In this document: positions 22,896-35,846 of the stretch, one piece after another | Layout: every line of letters starts with the position of its first letter | Numbering within the stretch: position 1 is the stretch's first letter | From: Daucus carota subsp. sativus | Taxonomy: Eukaryota > Streptophyta > Magnoliopsida > Apiales > Apiaceae | Length of the DNA: 64,000 nucleotides | Direction: 5' to 3' | NCBI RefSeq assembly: GCF_001625215.2 | Contig: NC_030383.2 | Coordinates: forward strand, 46,806,380 to 46,870,379 | The notes under the pieces: model-generated | Database searches by the model: none | What the model was told of the DNA's origin: nothing | What the model saw: only the letters and a program-made list of their open reading frames with translations | Program-made: the position numbers and the translations under genes

Positions 22896-25270
22896 CTGAA
22901 TAAGTTTTAATGGCCAGGAGATTAAGTAATGGATGAACCCTTTCTGAAATAATTTCAAGTTATACGAATAATGCAAGTAGCCTACTAAAGCATTGCAGAA
23001 TATAATGGTTGAAATAATGAAGAACAGGGGTCAAAGTTTTCATGCAGAGTAGATGACATTGAAATTACGCTAGAACATAAGATCAAGCAAAGGTAGAGCC
23101 CCTAAGGTCCCCCCCTGGATCTCCCAATCAAATGCTTGCAATCTATGCATTTTCTGGGTGGAGTGTCGTTTTAAACAGTGTAGTTGGTAGAACTAAAGAA
23201 TTTGTGCCCGACGAAATTTCATTTGGAAGCCTGTAATCTGATCTGCTTAGGAGAACAAGGGTGAAAATAAAACCTACTTTATTCAGCAAAAACTCGAATA
23301 AATAAGCACAACTATTCCGGTAACTATAACATTCCTCATAGTATAGTTGTCTGTAGCAAGAGCAAACAGATGATAAATTACAGCATGTATCACAATCATT
23401 CCCATGCTTTACTCAGGTGAACCCTACTTAACAATGAATTTCCAGTTTCAGCTCACATTTATTTGAGTTTGAGACAACTGATCTTATGCGCAAAGGTGGA
23501 AGAATCGAGCTGCTCAATAAAGCATGAAGTGAATCATATGATTTCTTATTCTTTCCTTCCTCCACTACTGAATGTTAGTAAATCATCACACTGCATTAAA
23601 ATTATAAGATCGCAGTAACTATGACAGAAGCATCTTATGCGAAGCAAAAGTACATGGATCCACTTCATCTGCAACAAGTAGATCCAATACGATAGAGGTT
23701 GTAAATGCATCTGACGAGAAACATACATTACTTATTATTTGAGACGATCCCCCAGTTTCATGATAATAAATAATTTCATCAAATTCAACTATTAATGACG
23801 AAATTCTTAGAAAGAACAAATATTATTGTAACAAAAGGATTAACATATTCCATATCAGAATTCTCGAGTTTGCAAGTTTCCTCACCCCACTGATGTGTTT
23901 CAGGCCAATGGAGGATTATAACAAGTGTTACATGTTATTCAATTAATCAAAATTAGCAGTACTAATCTTATCAACAAATAATTTGAGAAGGGGTAGATTA
24001 CTTTTCACTAATCTTGAGTGTATGTTATCAAGCTGCCGCATCCACAGAGGTATTTTCAGCTGCCTTATGGATAAAGGATTCCAGATACTCTTCCCTATAT
24101 GAAATCAAATGATTAGTTTCTAACATTGTTTAGAAACACAAACTTAAATCCAAATTTCAGCAGTCCAGCAAAACCAAACCTTGCAGGCAGATGATCTTGT
24201 GGACGACTATAACCTGGTGAACTATCGACCCTTGAACGGTCTATATATATGTGCATGTATCATCCTTGGTAACGTTATTTTTGGCATCTATGCCGTCATC
24301 CTCAAGGACAAAAGTACTGCAGGTATCTCAGGTCATTTACGGGCATCCTTTGAAGCACACACGATTTAGTAAAATCCACTTGAATATAATAGATGTTCCA
24401 TGTAAAACGTTGAGGAATGAATCTGTTAACTTGTTAGACGGGTTCAGCTGATTACGGAAAAAAAGTAAATCCAGATAAAAAAAGTTAGTAGGACTCAGGG
24501 GAGGAATTCAGGGCAAGAATAGTTTGTAGATAAGGGATGACTGATGAGAAATCAGGCTATTAGCAGTTTAGCACTATGAGATGATGTTAATATAAGTAAT
24601 GAGTTGTGATGAGCGATACCAAATTTCGATAATGGCACATATTTGAGCATTGCACTCCAAAAATCTCAAAATTGTAGATATGAGAGCACTATCCTAATCT
24701 TTTAAAGCAAGTCTAATAAGTAATAATAGTGTCTAAAGTAGAGTCTCAGTAAAATTTAAGGATAAAAATGTAATCCAAGACAGGTATATAATTCAAAATT
24801 CATGTTATTGTTAGTAATTTTATTTTTTTAGTTTTAACTAGTTACAATTTATATATTTCATAATTTATATTCTTTCATCTAAGAAAAATTATTTAATTTT
24901 ATATTTATTATACGAGAATTTAAAATGATAATGATAGAGTTTTCATCTTGGATTACATTGATAAAACGAATATAACTAGAAAACCTAACTAAAATTTTAT
25001 AATATAAATTATACTCATATTTAATATATAAAAAGGCTTGAAACTAACACAATTTAGTTATAATTTATATAATTTGGAATAATGAAGTGTTGAAGACTCC
25101 AAAATAAACACGAACTTCTAAAATTTTTGAGTGAGGATAAAACACGAATTATCCAAAACATATGTAATTTTGACCACGCCTACTTCTAAATTCTAATTGC
25201 ATTCCAACATAGGCATAGCGAGTTCCTATAATAAATTTCGGATTTAAACAATAATCCACCGAAGACTCTC
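22896..25270. other. Intergenic, mostly featureless
   Basis: No intact gene. One possible decayed gene end on the minus strand at 24030-24300 is listed separately. 24700-25200 is very AT-rich. Confidence 0.55.
24030..24306 (-). pseudogene. Possible C-terminal exons of an unidentified decayed gene
   Basis: On the minus strand two stretches join in frame across a GT-AG intron (donor after 24178, acceptor at about 24096). The first reads GYSRPQDHLPA preceded by DRSRVDSSP; the second reads REEYLESFIHKAAENTSVDA and then stops. Upstream of DRSR the frame is broken by what looks like an extra TA in a TATATA run. The composition looks coding, but I do not recognise the family. Confidence 0.3.
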
Positions 25271-25281
25271 TTATATATAAA
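25271..25281 (+). promoter_or_regulatory. TATA box of the ubiquitin E4 gene
   Basis: TTATATATAAA, about 365 bp before the ATG at 25638. It implies a long 5' leader containing an upstream ORF. Confidence 0.5.
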
Positions 25282-25438
25282 GTCGTCGACACTTGCACGA
25301 TCGCTTTCTTAAATTTTTTACTCTGGAACTTTCGTTCTCTGCAAATTAAATTTTCCCATATACAGTAGTAAAAACATTATTTCCTGTAATTTTGTTTATT
25401 TGCACAGCACTCCATCATTGAATCCATTCACCAACGTG

Positions 25439-25522
25439 ATGACTCGCCTCACTGCCCAGTACGACGCCGTTTACAACGCCCCAGAACAATCTGCCAGAGG
25501 TTCCTCCGTTAGGGTTCTCTAA
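25439..25522 (+). CDS. Possible upstream ORF in the E4 ligase leader
   Basis: A 27-codon ORF starting MTRLTAQYDAVYNAPEQ and ending at TAA, between the predicted TATA box and the main ATG. It is more GC-rich than the rest of the leader. No family recognised. It could modulate translation if the leader is not spliced out. Confidence 0.35.
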   Translation: MTRLTAQYDAVYNAPEQSARGSSVRVL

Positions 25523-25637
25523 TTCTTTAATTGACTCTCAGTTTAATAGCCCTAATTGATAATCTCTTGTGTTGCGATCTCGATTTGTACTAGTTGTTTG
25601 TGTTTATATAATCTCTGTGTATATAATTAGTTGAGTT

Positions 25638-28600
25638 ATGGCGAGTTCAAAACCACAGAGATCGCCAGCTGAAATCGAGGATATAATTCTTCGGAAAATC
25701 TTCCTTGTTTCGCTTCTCGATTCGATGGAGAGCGATTCGAGAGTAGTTTACTTGGAGATGACGGCTGCTGAGATTTTGAGTGAGGGTAAGGACTTGAGAT
25801 TGTCTCGGGATTTGATGGAAAGGGTTTTGATTGATCGCTTATCGGGGAATTTTGTTGCGGCAGAACCGCCTTTTACTTATCTGTTAGGGTGTTATCGGCG
25901 TGCGTATGATGAGGGGAAGAAGGTTTTGTCGATGAAGGATAAGAATTTGAGTGCGGATATGGTTGCGGTTATTAAGCAAGCTAGGAAATTGGCGGTCTCG
26001 TATTGTAGGATTCACTTGGGGAATCCGGATATGTTCCCTAATTGGGACAATGCTAATGGTTCCAATAAGTCGAGTGTGTCGCAGTTGTTGCCATTGATTT
26101 TTTCGGAGGTTTCGAGTTCGGTTGATGGCTTTGGAGGGAGTGGTAGTGCGGCCGGAGTGTCGTGTCCACCGGGGTTTTTGGATGAGTTTATTAAGGAGTC
26201 GGATTTTGATAGTGTGGACCCAATTTTGAAGCAGTTGTATGAGGATTTGAGGGGAAGTGTGCTTACGGTTTCTGCTCTGGGAAACTTTCAGCAGCCATTA
26301 AGGGCTTTGTTGTATCTGGTTAATACTCCGTCCGGTGCCAAATCTTTAGTTAGCCATCGTTGGTGGATTCCAAAGGGTGCTTATTTGAACGGCCGTGTGA
26401 TCGAAATGACGAGCATATTGGGCCCTTTTTTCCATGTTAGTGCCCTGCCTGATCAAACCATATTCAGGAGTCAGCCTGATGTCGGGTGAGTCTTTATTTA
26501 TGTACTTCATTTATTGTTGGTTCTGCTTAACAATATGTTATTTTACACTGCAATATTCAGAATGATTAAGCTTGTTTACCCTGTAAGATGTACACTGTCA
26601 TCATTGGATGTAAATTATGGACTGCCTATATATCCGAAGCCTACTGCATGTATTTGGCAAAATGTGACAGTGTATACAAGATGTTTGTGACATGATAGGT
26701 TGGACCCGTTGTCAACTGTTTAATATTTTTATTTTAATTTTTTTTTGGTTAAACAAGGATTATATCATCTCTATGCTTGAAACTAAATCACAAGTTGTGC
26801 AAACCTAAAGGTTAATAATGCTTGTTTTTAGCTCGCTTTTACCTTCCCTCCCTTTGCGATGGATAAAGATTCTTCTTCAATAAAGACATTATTTCTATTG
26901 GCAATTGTATTAGTGTGTGATCCATTATATTTTCTTCTGCCGTAATGGGTAGCAGTTGGATAGCCTTGGATCAATCTTTGCAACGGCTTTTGGTTTTTTT
27001 TTTTTGTCTTCTATTGTATAATTGATTTAGCATGCCAGTGTAATATTGCTAAACTATTGATTGTCTACTTGAATACCAGCCAGCAGTGTTTTGCAGAAGC
27101 ATCTACTCGTCGTCCAGCTGATCTGTTGTCTTCATTCTCAACAATCAGATCTGTCATGAATAACCTATATGACGGTCTCTCTGAAGTTCTTATGTGTCTC
27201 CTAAAGAATACAAACACACGTGAAAATGTTCTACAATACCTTGCAGAGGTCATCAACAAAAACAAATCAAGGGCTCATATACAGGTAAATCCGCTTCTGA
27301 ATATAAAGTTGTTCATAGAGTAGTTAGAGATACAAAGATGCTGATTCTTGTATTTACATTTTACAGTATACCCGTAATCTGTATAGGCTAACCCTGACAT
27401 GATTTGGTCTTTAGGTTGACCCAATATCTTGCGCTAGTTCTGGCATGTTCGTGAATCTCAGTGCTGTTATGCTTCGCCTTTGTGAGCCATTTTTAGATGC
27501 AAATTTAAGCAAAAGGGACAAAATAGATCCTCAATATGTATTCAGCAGCAGTCGTTTAGACTTAAGGTTCAAGAGTTTTATGTTAGCCCAAACATTTTGT
27601 TATATTCTCTTAAGATTTTTTACATGTCTACATGGCCTCTATAATGTTTTGAATATTGATCAATTTCAGCGAATTAACTGCATTGCATGCTTCGTCTGAA
27701 GAAGTTACCGAGTGGTTTACAAAAAATAATCCTGGGAAAGTTGATGTCAGTGATGCTAATAGTGATGGTGAGAATCGGTTGCTTCAGTCTCAAGAAGCAA
27801 GCAGTTCTGGCAGTAACTTGGGTGGTTCAGCTAAATACTCTTTTATTTGTGAATGCTTCTTCATGACTGCAAGAGTTCTTAACTTAGGACTGATAAAAGG
27901 ATTTTCTGATTTTAAGCATCTGGTACAGGTATTAAGTAAAAACCTATTGACAAGAATTAATCATTTTTGTCTTCTTTTTCAGCAACCTTGAATTTAAATA
28001 GTCATAACTCAAATGCACAGTCGGTTTTATTGAGTGATGCTTCACATCTAAGCTCATTAGCTCAAAATACATTTAGGATATCCAAAGAAGTGAAGACAGT
28101 CTAGCCTCATTAAAGGCAATGCAGGAGCAAGCACCTTCTCCCCAGCTGAATCAGAACATAGCACGTCTTGAAAAGGAGCTAGAACTTTATTCGCAGGAAA
28201 AATTATGTTATGAAGCTCAGATACTTCGGGTATATCGTCTTTGCTTGCTCAATTTCCCAGTGATAGAGTATTTATACACAGGATTAGATAATTTCACTGA
28301 AAAGGTCCAATAGAAAGCACGAATATTCTGCAGAAGTGAACATGGCACATTCCATAATCTTTCAAGGAAGATGAATGGATCGTATAACCTGATCACCACT
28401 ATACTCTAGCAGAATATCCGTGCTTGGGGCTTTAGATGATAGTGGGATTAATTGCGGGAATTTTTATGTGGAAATGCTATGGGGGAAAAAATGGATGATG
28501 AGAATTTTATAAAATCCCCGTTATATATATATAGGGTCGCGCTCAAGAGAAAACCCATCCTTAAAATAGAACCTTAGAACCACTAAGGTTCTGCTGCAGA

Positions 28601-28789
28601 ACCCTAAATATTAAATAGATTTTCAGGATCTAAATCTAAATACATGTTTTTTGCATCGTTGTGTGTGTTCAAAAATAATTTTAAAATATAATACATAAAC
28701 ACGACACTTTTTGCATGTGCAGTTCTGCTGCAGAACCCTAATTAATGTAGAAGGTTCTAAGGGTTCTTAGGCTAAGGTTTCGAAGAGGA

Positions 28790-28837
<48 letters not shown>

Positions 28838-31800
28838 TTCATAGATAACTTAAACTCTGCAGTTGACGTTATATCTTGCAGAAGTTACTATTCTTAAATA
28901 CCTTATAAGTAAGACCTAGAAAGACTGAAATACAGACAAGGGCCCCAACCTCGCTATCATAGAGTAATAAATCTGTTTATTGGATTGCGTTGATGGGTGG
29001 AGTTGATGATATTAGTTTGAGCTGGTAATTTCAGGATGGAGGCTTTATTCAACAAGCATTGTCTTTCTACCGCTTGATGGTTGTTTGGCTAGTACGGCTT
29101 GTTGGTGGCTTTAAAATGCCGTTGCCCTCAACCTGTCCTAGGGAATTTGCTTCTATGCCGGAGCACTTTGTTGAAGATGTCATGGAGTTCCTTATATTTG
29201 CTTCTCGAATTCCGAAGGCTTTGGATGGTGCAATTCTGGTATAGATCGAAGTTCTCTTTGCATGCTTATCTAATGAGTTATGGTCTAATATGTTCGGCTT
29301 CATCGTGTGAGAAATTCTTTTTTTTCTCCAACCTTGACAGGATGATTTCATGAATTTCATCATCATGTTCATGGGAAGTCCCGAATACGTTAGGAACCCA
29401 TACCTAAGAGCGAAGATGGTAGAAGTTCTGAACTGCTGGATGCCTCGTAGAAGGTTATATTGCATTTACTGTGAAACAATATTTAGATGTCAGTTTTAAA
29501 TATTATTGTGCAATATGTTTTAACATGCTGCAGTTCAATTTAATACTGTATTCCAGTGGGTCGTCTGCTACATCCACTCTTTTTGAAGGACACCAGTTAT
29601 CTCTTGAGTATCTGGTGAAAAATCTTTTGAAGGTGTATGTTGACATTGAGTTTACAGGATCACATACCCAGGTATGACCACTATCTTATATAGTTATCCT
29701 CCAGAACTACGATGTCTTTAGCTTTTCTATCGTTTATGTATCTTTCTCTTTTCATTTGGTTTTGTTAATGTGTAATTTTGCGGATGTCTTCAAATGTATG
29801 GCTTTATAACCGGCTATATCTTCTTTGATTCTCATTTTCATGATTTGATTGTTAAAATGTCTTGCTGGACATATATTTAAAGGAATGGACATTCATGCTA
29901 GTGTTGATTAATAATTACGCTTGGATGATTATTTTATCACAACTTTTTAACTCATATTGATTAATTATATTATAACTTAATTTGAAATTATTGAATAGGC
30001 AGATAAGCATAATTTTCTGCTAATGAGTCTCTATGCATCTTGTGCAGTTTTATGACAAGTTTAACATCCGTCACAATATTGCCGAACTTCTTGAATACCT
30101 ATGGCAGGTTCCTAGTCACCGCAACGCATGGAGACAGGTAGGATTGATAACAAATATGTTGTCTTCTTCATCAACGTTTTTACTGCCTGCTGACCTTTTT
30201 ATGACACTGCAGATTGCTAAAGAGGAGGAGAAGGGCGTATATTTGAATTTCTTAAACTTTCTGATTAATGATAGCATTTATCTACTTGATGAAAGTTTGA
30301 ACAAAATACTTGAACTCAAGGAACTGGAAGCTGAAATGTCAAATACAGTGGAATGGGAGCGAAGACCATCTCAAGAAAGACAGGAGAGAACTCGATTGTT
30401 CCATTCTCAAGAGAATGTTGGTGCCGATTTAAATGTCTTTTTTCTTCTACAATTTCAACTTTGTGGTCATGTTGATGTCTACTCCAGAACTTGTTTCACA
30501 TATATTTATTTCTCATATTTACTTGGCTTAGTCTTACCAAAGTGTAGTGTAAAATAAAATACCTGGACTGTCAGCAACCTGCACCATTTTGCCGTTGCTT
30601 CTTATAATGAATGTCCATTTGTTTCTAGATCATCCGGATTGATATGAAGTTGGCAAATGAGGATGTTACCATGCTAGCATTCACTTCAGAGCAAATTACA
30701 GCCCCCTTTTTACTGCCAGAGATGGTATCTTTTCAAATTGGTTTATTATTTGTATAAACAATACCTGTAACACATATTACATTAATCAGCGTATCGCCTT
30801 TATTGTATACATATGTTGTTTATTCTTTCCTGCAGGTTGAAAGAGTGGCCAGTATGCTGAATTACTTTCTGTTACAACTAGTTGGTCCCCAAAGAAAGTC
30901 TCTTAGCTTAAAAGATCCTGAAAAATACGAATTTCGCCCCAAACATTTGCTAAAGCAGGTTAGCGTATAAATCATTTTCCCTTGCCGTTTTCAAATTAAT
31001 TTCGCATTTGTGTATAGCAAAATAAGTAAAAAGATGAATCTCCAAACTTATATTAGCAACCAATCGTGTAGCATTAGTAACAAGTTGCTTATCAGATGAT
31101 GCAAATTTTATAATAGCTGTATGCTATCAAAATTGAGTTTTAGGTGTGAGATGACTGTTGATTTTGTGGTCAGTTTGGATAATAATTGTTTGGGACATGC
31201 GACCCTTTAGTTTTACAAGATTTTATTCTCCGACTTATAGAAACAATTATCTTCAGTAGTGGAGTAATATATATAGCAGTTCAGAGGAAATTCTCTGCTT
31301 AACTCTGCTCGACTTTGTGTTCCTCAGATTGTCAACATATACGTCCATCTGGCAAGGGGAGACAAACACAATATATTCCCGTCTGCAATTACAAAGGATG
31401 GTCGCTCATATAATGAACAGGTACTTTCCTCTTTCCTTTTTTAAAATTTATAACTTTTTAAACTATCATCTTAAAATGTGTTTTTTGACTGCATCTTCAA
31501 GTAATTAATAGAGGGCATCAATGGATTATATAAAGGCTTCTTGGGGTTTGGAAAAATCTCTTTTAGCATTGAGAAATGTTGATTTTTTTTAACTGTCATG
31601 GAATGTTCAAATATGAATTATCATTTGATTACCGGAGTTACAGTCATCTAGCTTGGAAACATATATATATATATATATATATCCATATCATTTCCTACGG
31701 CACAGAATTCATGGTCTGGACTAACCATCTATGTTACTATAGTTGTTTAGTGCTGCAGCAAGTGTCCTTCAGAGGATTGGTGAAGACATGAGGGTCATCC

Positions 31801-32806
31801 AAGAGTTTGTTGAACTTGGCAATAAAGCAAAAGTTGCAGCTTCAGAGGCCAAGGATGCCGAAGCTGCACTTGGGGAGATTCCGGATGAATTCCTGGACCC
31901 AATCCAAGTAAGTTCTGTCTTATAAAATTAAGTTTTGCAGGAAACTTAAAAATGAGATTTCAGTTGATATGCACGTGTATAGTTTTTCTGTGAGGACTCC
32001 CACATACTTTCTAACATAGCAGAAACTTAGAATGATGATGTATAAGTTGATTATTTCTAGAATTTTAAGAAGACTCTTGCGTTGTGTTTTTTAATCATCT
32101 TTAAGTTCCATTATTAGGACTTTGGTACGAAAAATTTCAATTTTTTTTCATGCTTTCCCTCTTAAAGAGCAATGAAAATCATTGATCTAGCCTGTGTGCT
32201 TGTAACTCTTTCTTGGTCTTTCTATCCATGAAAGTTAAAAAGGTAGTAACTAGGTACTTGACATGATCTTGTCAATGTCACAGCTTACCAATGATCTTGA
32301 TTGTGTTAAGTACATTAGTTGTCATAGGCTTGACCATAGGCAACAGTGAGGGTATGGAAGAGCTATTCTTATACTATATGTTTGAGTTTGTTAAACACAA
32401 ACGGTCTCACTTTGGTTTGTTTGTATGCAGTACACCCTTATGCAAGACCCAGTTATTTTACCATCTTCAAGGATTACGGTGGACCGACCTGTTATTCAGA
32501 GGCATCTTTTAAGTGATGCTGTATAACTCTTGCTTCTTTTTCTTTCCTTTTAAGTTTTGGGGATTAAAATATATCTGTTAGACAATAAATCAAGGTATGA
32601 AATTAATTCAATTCTATGATTTGCAGACTGATCCCTTCAATCGTTCCCATCTTACTGCCGATATGTTGATTCCGGACATAGAACTGAAGGCACAAATTGA
32701 CGAGTTCCTTAGGTCTAGGGAACTGAAGCGGCATGGTGATAATTTGAGCATGCAGAGCAGCAAGGCTACAATCCAAACTACTGATGATACGCCTTTGATA
32801 GAGTAG
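25638..32806 (+). CDS. Ubiquitin conjugation factor E4 (UFD2/UBE4 family, MUSE3 type)
   Basis: U-box E4 ligase that extends ubiquitin chains; the Arabidopsis orthologue MUSE3 (At5g15400) promotes turnover of NLR immune receptors. Sixteen exons join in one frame of about 1029 residues: 25638-26485, 27080-27284, 27415-27566, 27670-27928, 28077-28229, 29035-29238, 29341-29453, 29557-29671, 30048-30137, 30213-30416, 30629-30724, 30836-30958, 31328-31420, 31743-31907, 32431-32520, 32627-32806. Length matches the family (about 1040). The N-terminus [20 protein letters not shown] and the UFD2 core ([36 protein letters not shown]) are strongly family-like. The C-terminal U-box spans [28 protein letters not shown] to DPFNRSHLT and is split by the last two introns. 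No defects seen. Intron 5 holds a MITE and a GT microsatellite. Confidence 0.95.
28533..28790. mobile_element. MITE with GAGAGAACC-type ends, copy 2
   Basis: In intron 5 of the E4 gene. It starts CGCGCTCAAGAGAAAACCC and shares CACTAAGGTTCTGCTGCAGA and AGGATCTAAATCTAAATACA with the copy at 21543-21824. It ends near AGGGTTCTTAGGCTAAGG. Confidence 0.65.
28792..28834. repeat. (GT)n microsatellite
   Basis: About 20 GT units directly after the MITE in intron 5 of the E4 gene. Confidence 0.9.
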
Positions 32807-33954
32807 TTGACGTTTTCAGAAGATATAGTATTATTGTATATGAGATTGCTTCAACTCTCCAAATTGATGGATCAATTTACCAGTAGCGGTGAATTACAGT
32901 CATCTTATATCTTTTTAGTATATTTTTGAACATGTAATTAACTTGAGACTTGATATTCTAGAAAAGCACTTGAGTTGAAAATTCTTTACAGTATTTTAGA
33001 GTCAAATTCATTAATTTAAATCAAGCATATTTATCGATGTCTTTCATTTGTATAAATATTAAAATATTAAAACATTTCACAAAATCTGGTGATAGTTGAC
33101 GGCCTTCATTAACATAAAATTACCAACTTGAGAAAATATTTAATTGTATTTATTGATTAAAAGTGAAACCCTTATTCCTCACTAATTGAAAGTCAAAAGA
33201 AATTTTCTTATTTACTAAAATATAACATTATGTGTTATATTTCTGCAACTTATTTTAAAAAAAGTTATTTCTGAATAAAAATTAAACATTAAAGTTTTAT
33301 TGATGAAATTTTTTTAAATAATATATAAGACTATATTTTACCGTCTTAAAATACGTGCTTCTCCGTCAACTGTATACTTTTGTTACCCGAAATCCCGAAT
33401 AGTGGAAATATTAGCTTTATAACATGTCTTTATAAGTTTGAAAATTTTGTTAAAGTCCTGAAATTTTAGGAAATTGGATAAAAATAATTAAGCTTCAAGT
33501 AAACAAATTGTTGGAGCTCCGGATTTCAGATAATTAGATCTTAACAGAGTAGCGGATTCCGTTTGATGGGGAGATAGCTAGTGTGCTCCTTTTCTCAAAG
33601 CTAACCTCTAATATATCCTCTCTTTTTTTCCTTGTTTGGTTAATACAATTCTTCTTAAAGAAAAAGACAAATATCAAACTCTCATAAGAGGGACAAATAC
33701 ATATACCAAAAAGTCTCAGACGATCAGGGGCCAATTAGATCTTATAATTTGGAGGTCAATTAAAGAACCTGCAGGTAATCATCATAAGAATCATGTAGTG
33801 TAATAATTCTTGCGTAGCTATATAATCTTACACTCTAACAACCAACTATATAAAATCAAAAGAACTTCTCAAAAGTAATTATAAACAAGAGGTAAACGTA
33901 CATTAACTAATTAACAATAGTGTTTTTGCCCAGAAATTACTAATTAAAGGCTGA
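32807..33954. other. Spacer between the E4 gene and the A20/AN1 gene
   Basis: Convergent 3' flanks, AT-rich. At about 33240-33370 there is a TTTTTAAATAATATATAAG...CTTAAAATACGTGC stretch like the interior of the Stowaway copies but without clear ends. No gene. Confidence 0.5.
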
Positions 33955-34380
33955 TTAGAGTCTCTCCCCCAACCGATCATTCTTAACTAAAGGATTTTCC
34001 CTGGCCAGAGCAGCACGTCCGATCGTCTTATAATCAAAGGGGCATGAATGCTCCTCCGGATATCGATGCATGCTGCAAAACTTGCCTCCACAACGACATG
34101 CAAACCCTAGCAATCCCATCTTTTTCTTGCAACACAAGCAACGACTAGGTTTGTTTTTCACCATGGAACTATCATCAACAACAACATGATCCTTCTCATC
34201 ATGTAAAGAGACCTGATTCACAGAGGAAGTTACGGAATCAATCTCGTCAGATTCGGACGGTAGTATAGCTTGTTTCAGAAAGTCTTGGAAGCACTTTGAG
34301 CAGAGATTACGATTTGCCGGAGATCCGTAGAAGCCACAATTCTTGACACAAAGAGCCGGAGTGCTAGCGGATGAAGACAT
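33955..34380 (-). CDS. Stress-associated protein with A20 and AN1 zinc fingers
   Basis: Intronless 141-residue protein, the usual form of plant SAPs, which act in abiotic-stress responses and ubiquitin binding. An A20 finger is at residues 11-34 (CVKNCGFYGSPANRNLCSKC: C-x3-C-x11-C-x2-C). An acidic serine-rich linker follows. The AN1 finger is at about residues 80-117 (CLCCKKKMGLLGFACRCGGK, then FCSMHRYPEEHSC with the Cys/His ligands intact). A TATA box lies about 110 bp upstream. I could not assign it to a specific SAP number. Confidence 0.93.
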   Translation of the reverse strand: MSSSASTPALCVKNCGFYGSPANRNLCSKCFQDFLKQAILPSESDEIDSVTSSVNQVSLHDEKDHVVVDDSSMVKNKPSRCLCCKKKMGLLGFACRCGGKFCSMHRYPEEHSCPFDYKTIGRAALARENPLVKNDRLGERL

Positions 34381-34490
34381 GTTTCTACTGATGATATATT
34401 AAAATTAATCAAGTCTTTAGTAAAGTAAAGTATGAAACTTTCGCTCTTGGATATTGACTGCACTGAGAAAACTTTGGAGTGTTTGTGTGT

Positions 34491-34500
34491 GTATATATAG
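34491..34500 (-). promoter_or_regulatory. TATA box of the A20/AN1 gene
   Basis: CTATATATAC on the minus strand, 111-120 bp before the start codon at 34380, followed by a CA-rich leader. Confidence 0.55.
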
Positions 34501-35056
34501 TACTCCTAGTTAGACTATTGGCATTGACAGACCTACTAGGATTCGGAAGCTGGTTGAACATGACTATTTGTAACTTGTAAGATATAATGAATTTTAGATA
34601 AATCCAATTATTAATGTATTTTATGCTATTCCCATAAAATTCTTATAAAACAGTAAATAATTATAGAAGACTTTATATTTCAATTTGTCATTCAAGCGAA
34701 AAAAACGCATCATAGATACCAACTACAAACAATTAAATTATAGTTTTTTTTTTGAAATAACAATTAAATTATAGTTTAAGCTTTCAAAAAAAAAACAATT
34801 AAATTATAGTTATGACTATATATAATCAACCAGTATTATTATTTTCAAAAAAAAAACCAGTATTATTATTTTGGATAAAAGATTAGTATGAAAAATTATG
34901 AAAATTTGTTGATTGCTTGTATCTTCCTGTGTTCTATTTAAATAAACATAATTTTGACGTATTAACATTAAAATTAATTTTACGACGTAATAAACTAACG
35001 ATGACAACATACAAAATAATTAAACATATGATAGCATCATATGAGCATGAGAGCCA

Positions 35057-35059
<3 letters not shown>

Positions 35060-35148
<89 letters not shown>
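35060..35148. repeat. (AT)n microsatellite, about 89 bp
   Basis: An uninterrupted alternating AT run of about 44 units. Confidence 0.97.
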
Positions 35149-35151
<3 letters not shown>

Positions 35152-35480
35152 ACTAGGTTCTAAATTTTTAAAATATTTGACTTGTTTTCGGTGAGAAATA
35201 TATTTTATTTATTTATGTAATTATACTACTCTTTTTTTTGAAACAATGTTATTATACTACTCTATTTTGTTAAATTAATTGTTGCCTTTCCTGTCTATTA
35301 GAATCTCCTGCCAACAAATTTGAAAAAGGGACGAAGAATATTTTATATAAAAAAAAATTATGTTTATATTCAGAAACATAAAATTCGCCAAATAACAAGT
35401 GAGCCTTGTTTTAGTCCCTTAAATTGCGTGCAAAAGATTAATATAAAACACTTCCATGTCATTAGGCAATCTGTATAGTA

Positions 35481-35731
35481 CTCCCTCTGTCCCAGTCAAT
35501 TGTATACGTTTTTTTTTCACTGCTCGACACGCTTTTTAAGGCTCTTATAAAACATAGTTCTACAACTTATTTTTAAGATTTTCTTTTTTTGTATAAAAGT
35601 ATAAATGTTATACTTTTATACAAAAAAAGAAAATCTTAAAAATAATTTACATAACTATATTATATTGAAGCATTAAAGTCCGTGCCGCGCCCCCGTCCCC
35701 CAATGTATACTATTGACTGGGACGGAGGGAG
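35481..35731. mobile_element. Stowaway-like MITE
   Basis: CTCCCTCTGTCCCAGTCAAT at the left, TTGACTGGGACGGAGGGAG at the right, TA duplication (35479-35480, 35732-35733). The interior is itself palindromic around ATAAATGTTATAC with TTTTGTATAAAAGTATA arms. Confidence 0.92.
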
Positions 35732-35846
35732 TAGTAATTTATACACCTGTCTCGTCAGACCAATAGGGTTATGTAATGATTTAGGGTTATGTGATCATTT
35801 GTGAGTTTTTACATGGAAGAATTGCAGCTAGAACCCAGACAATAAA

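Noticed and set aside
31660-31683. Short AT run in an E4 gene intron
   Set aside because: Too short and common to merit listing as a feature.
34917-35156. 79-codon ORF ending in an Ile-Tyr repeat
   Set aside because: Translation of the AT microsatellite, not a protein.
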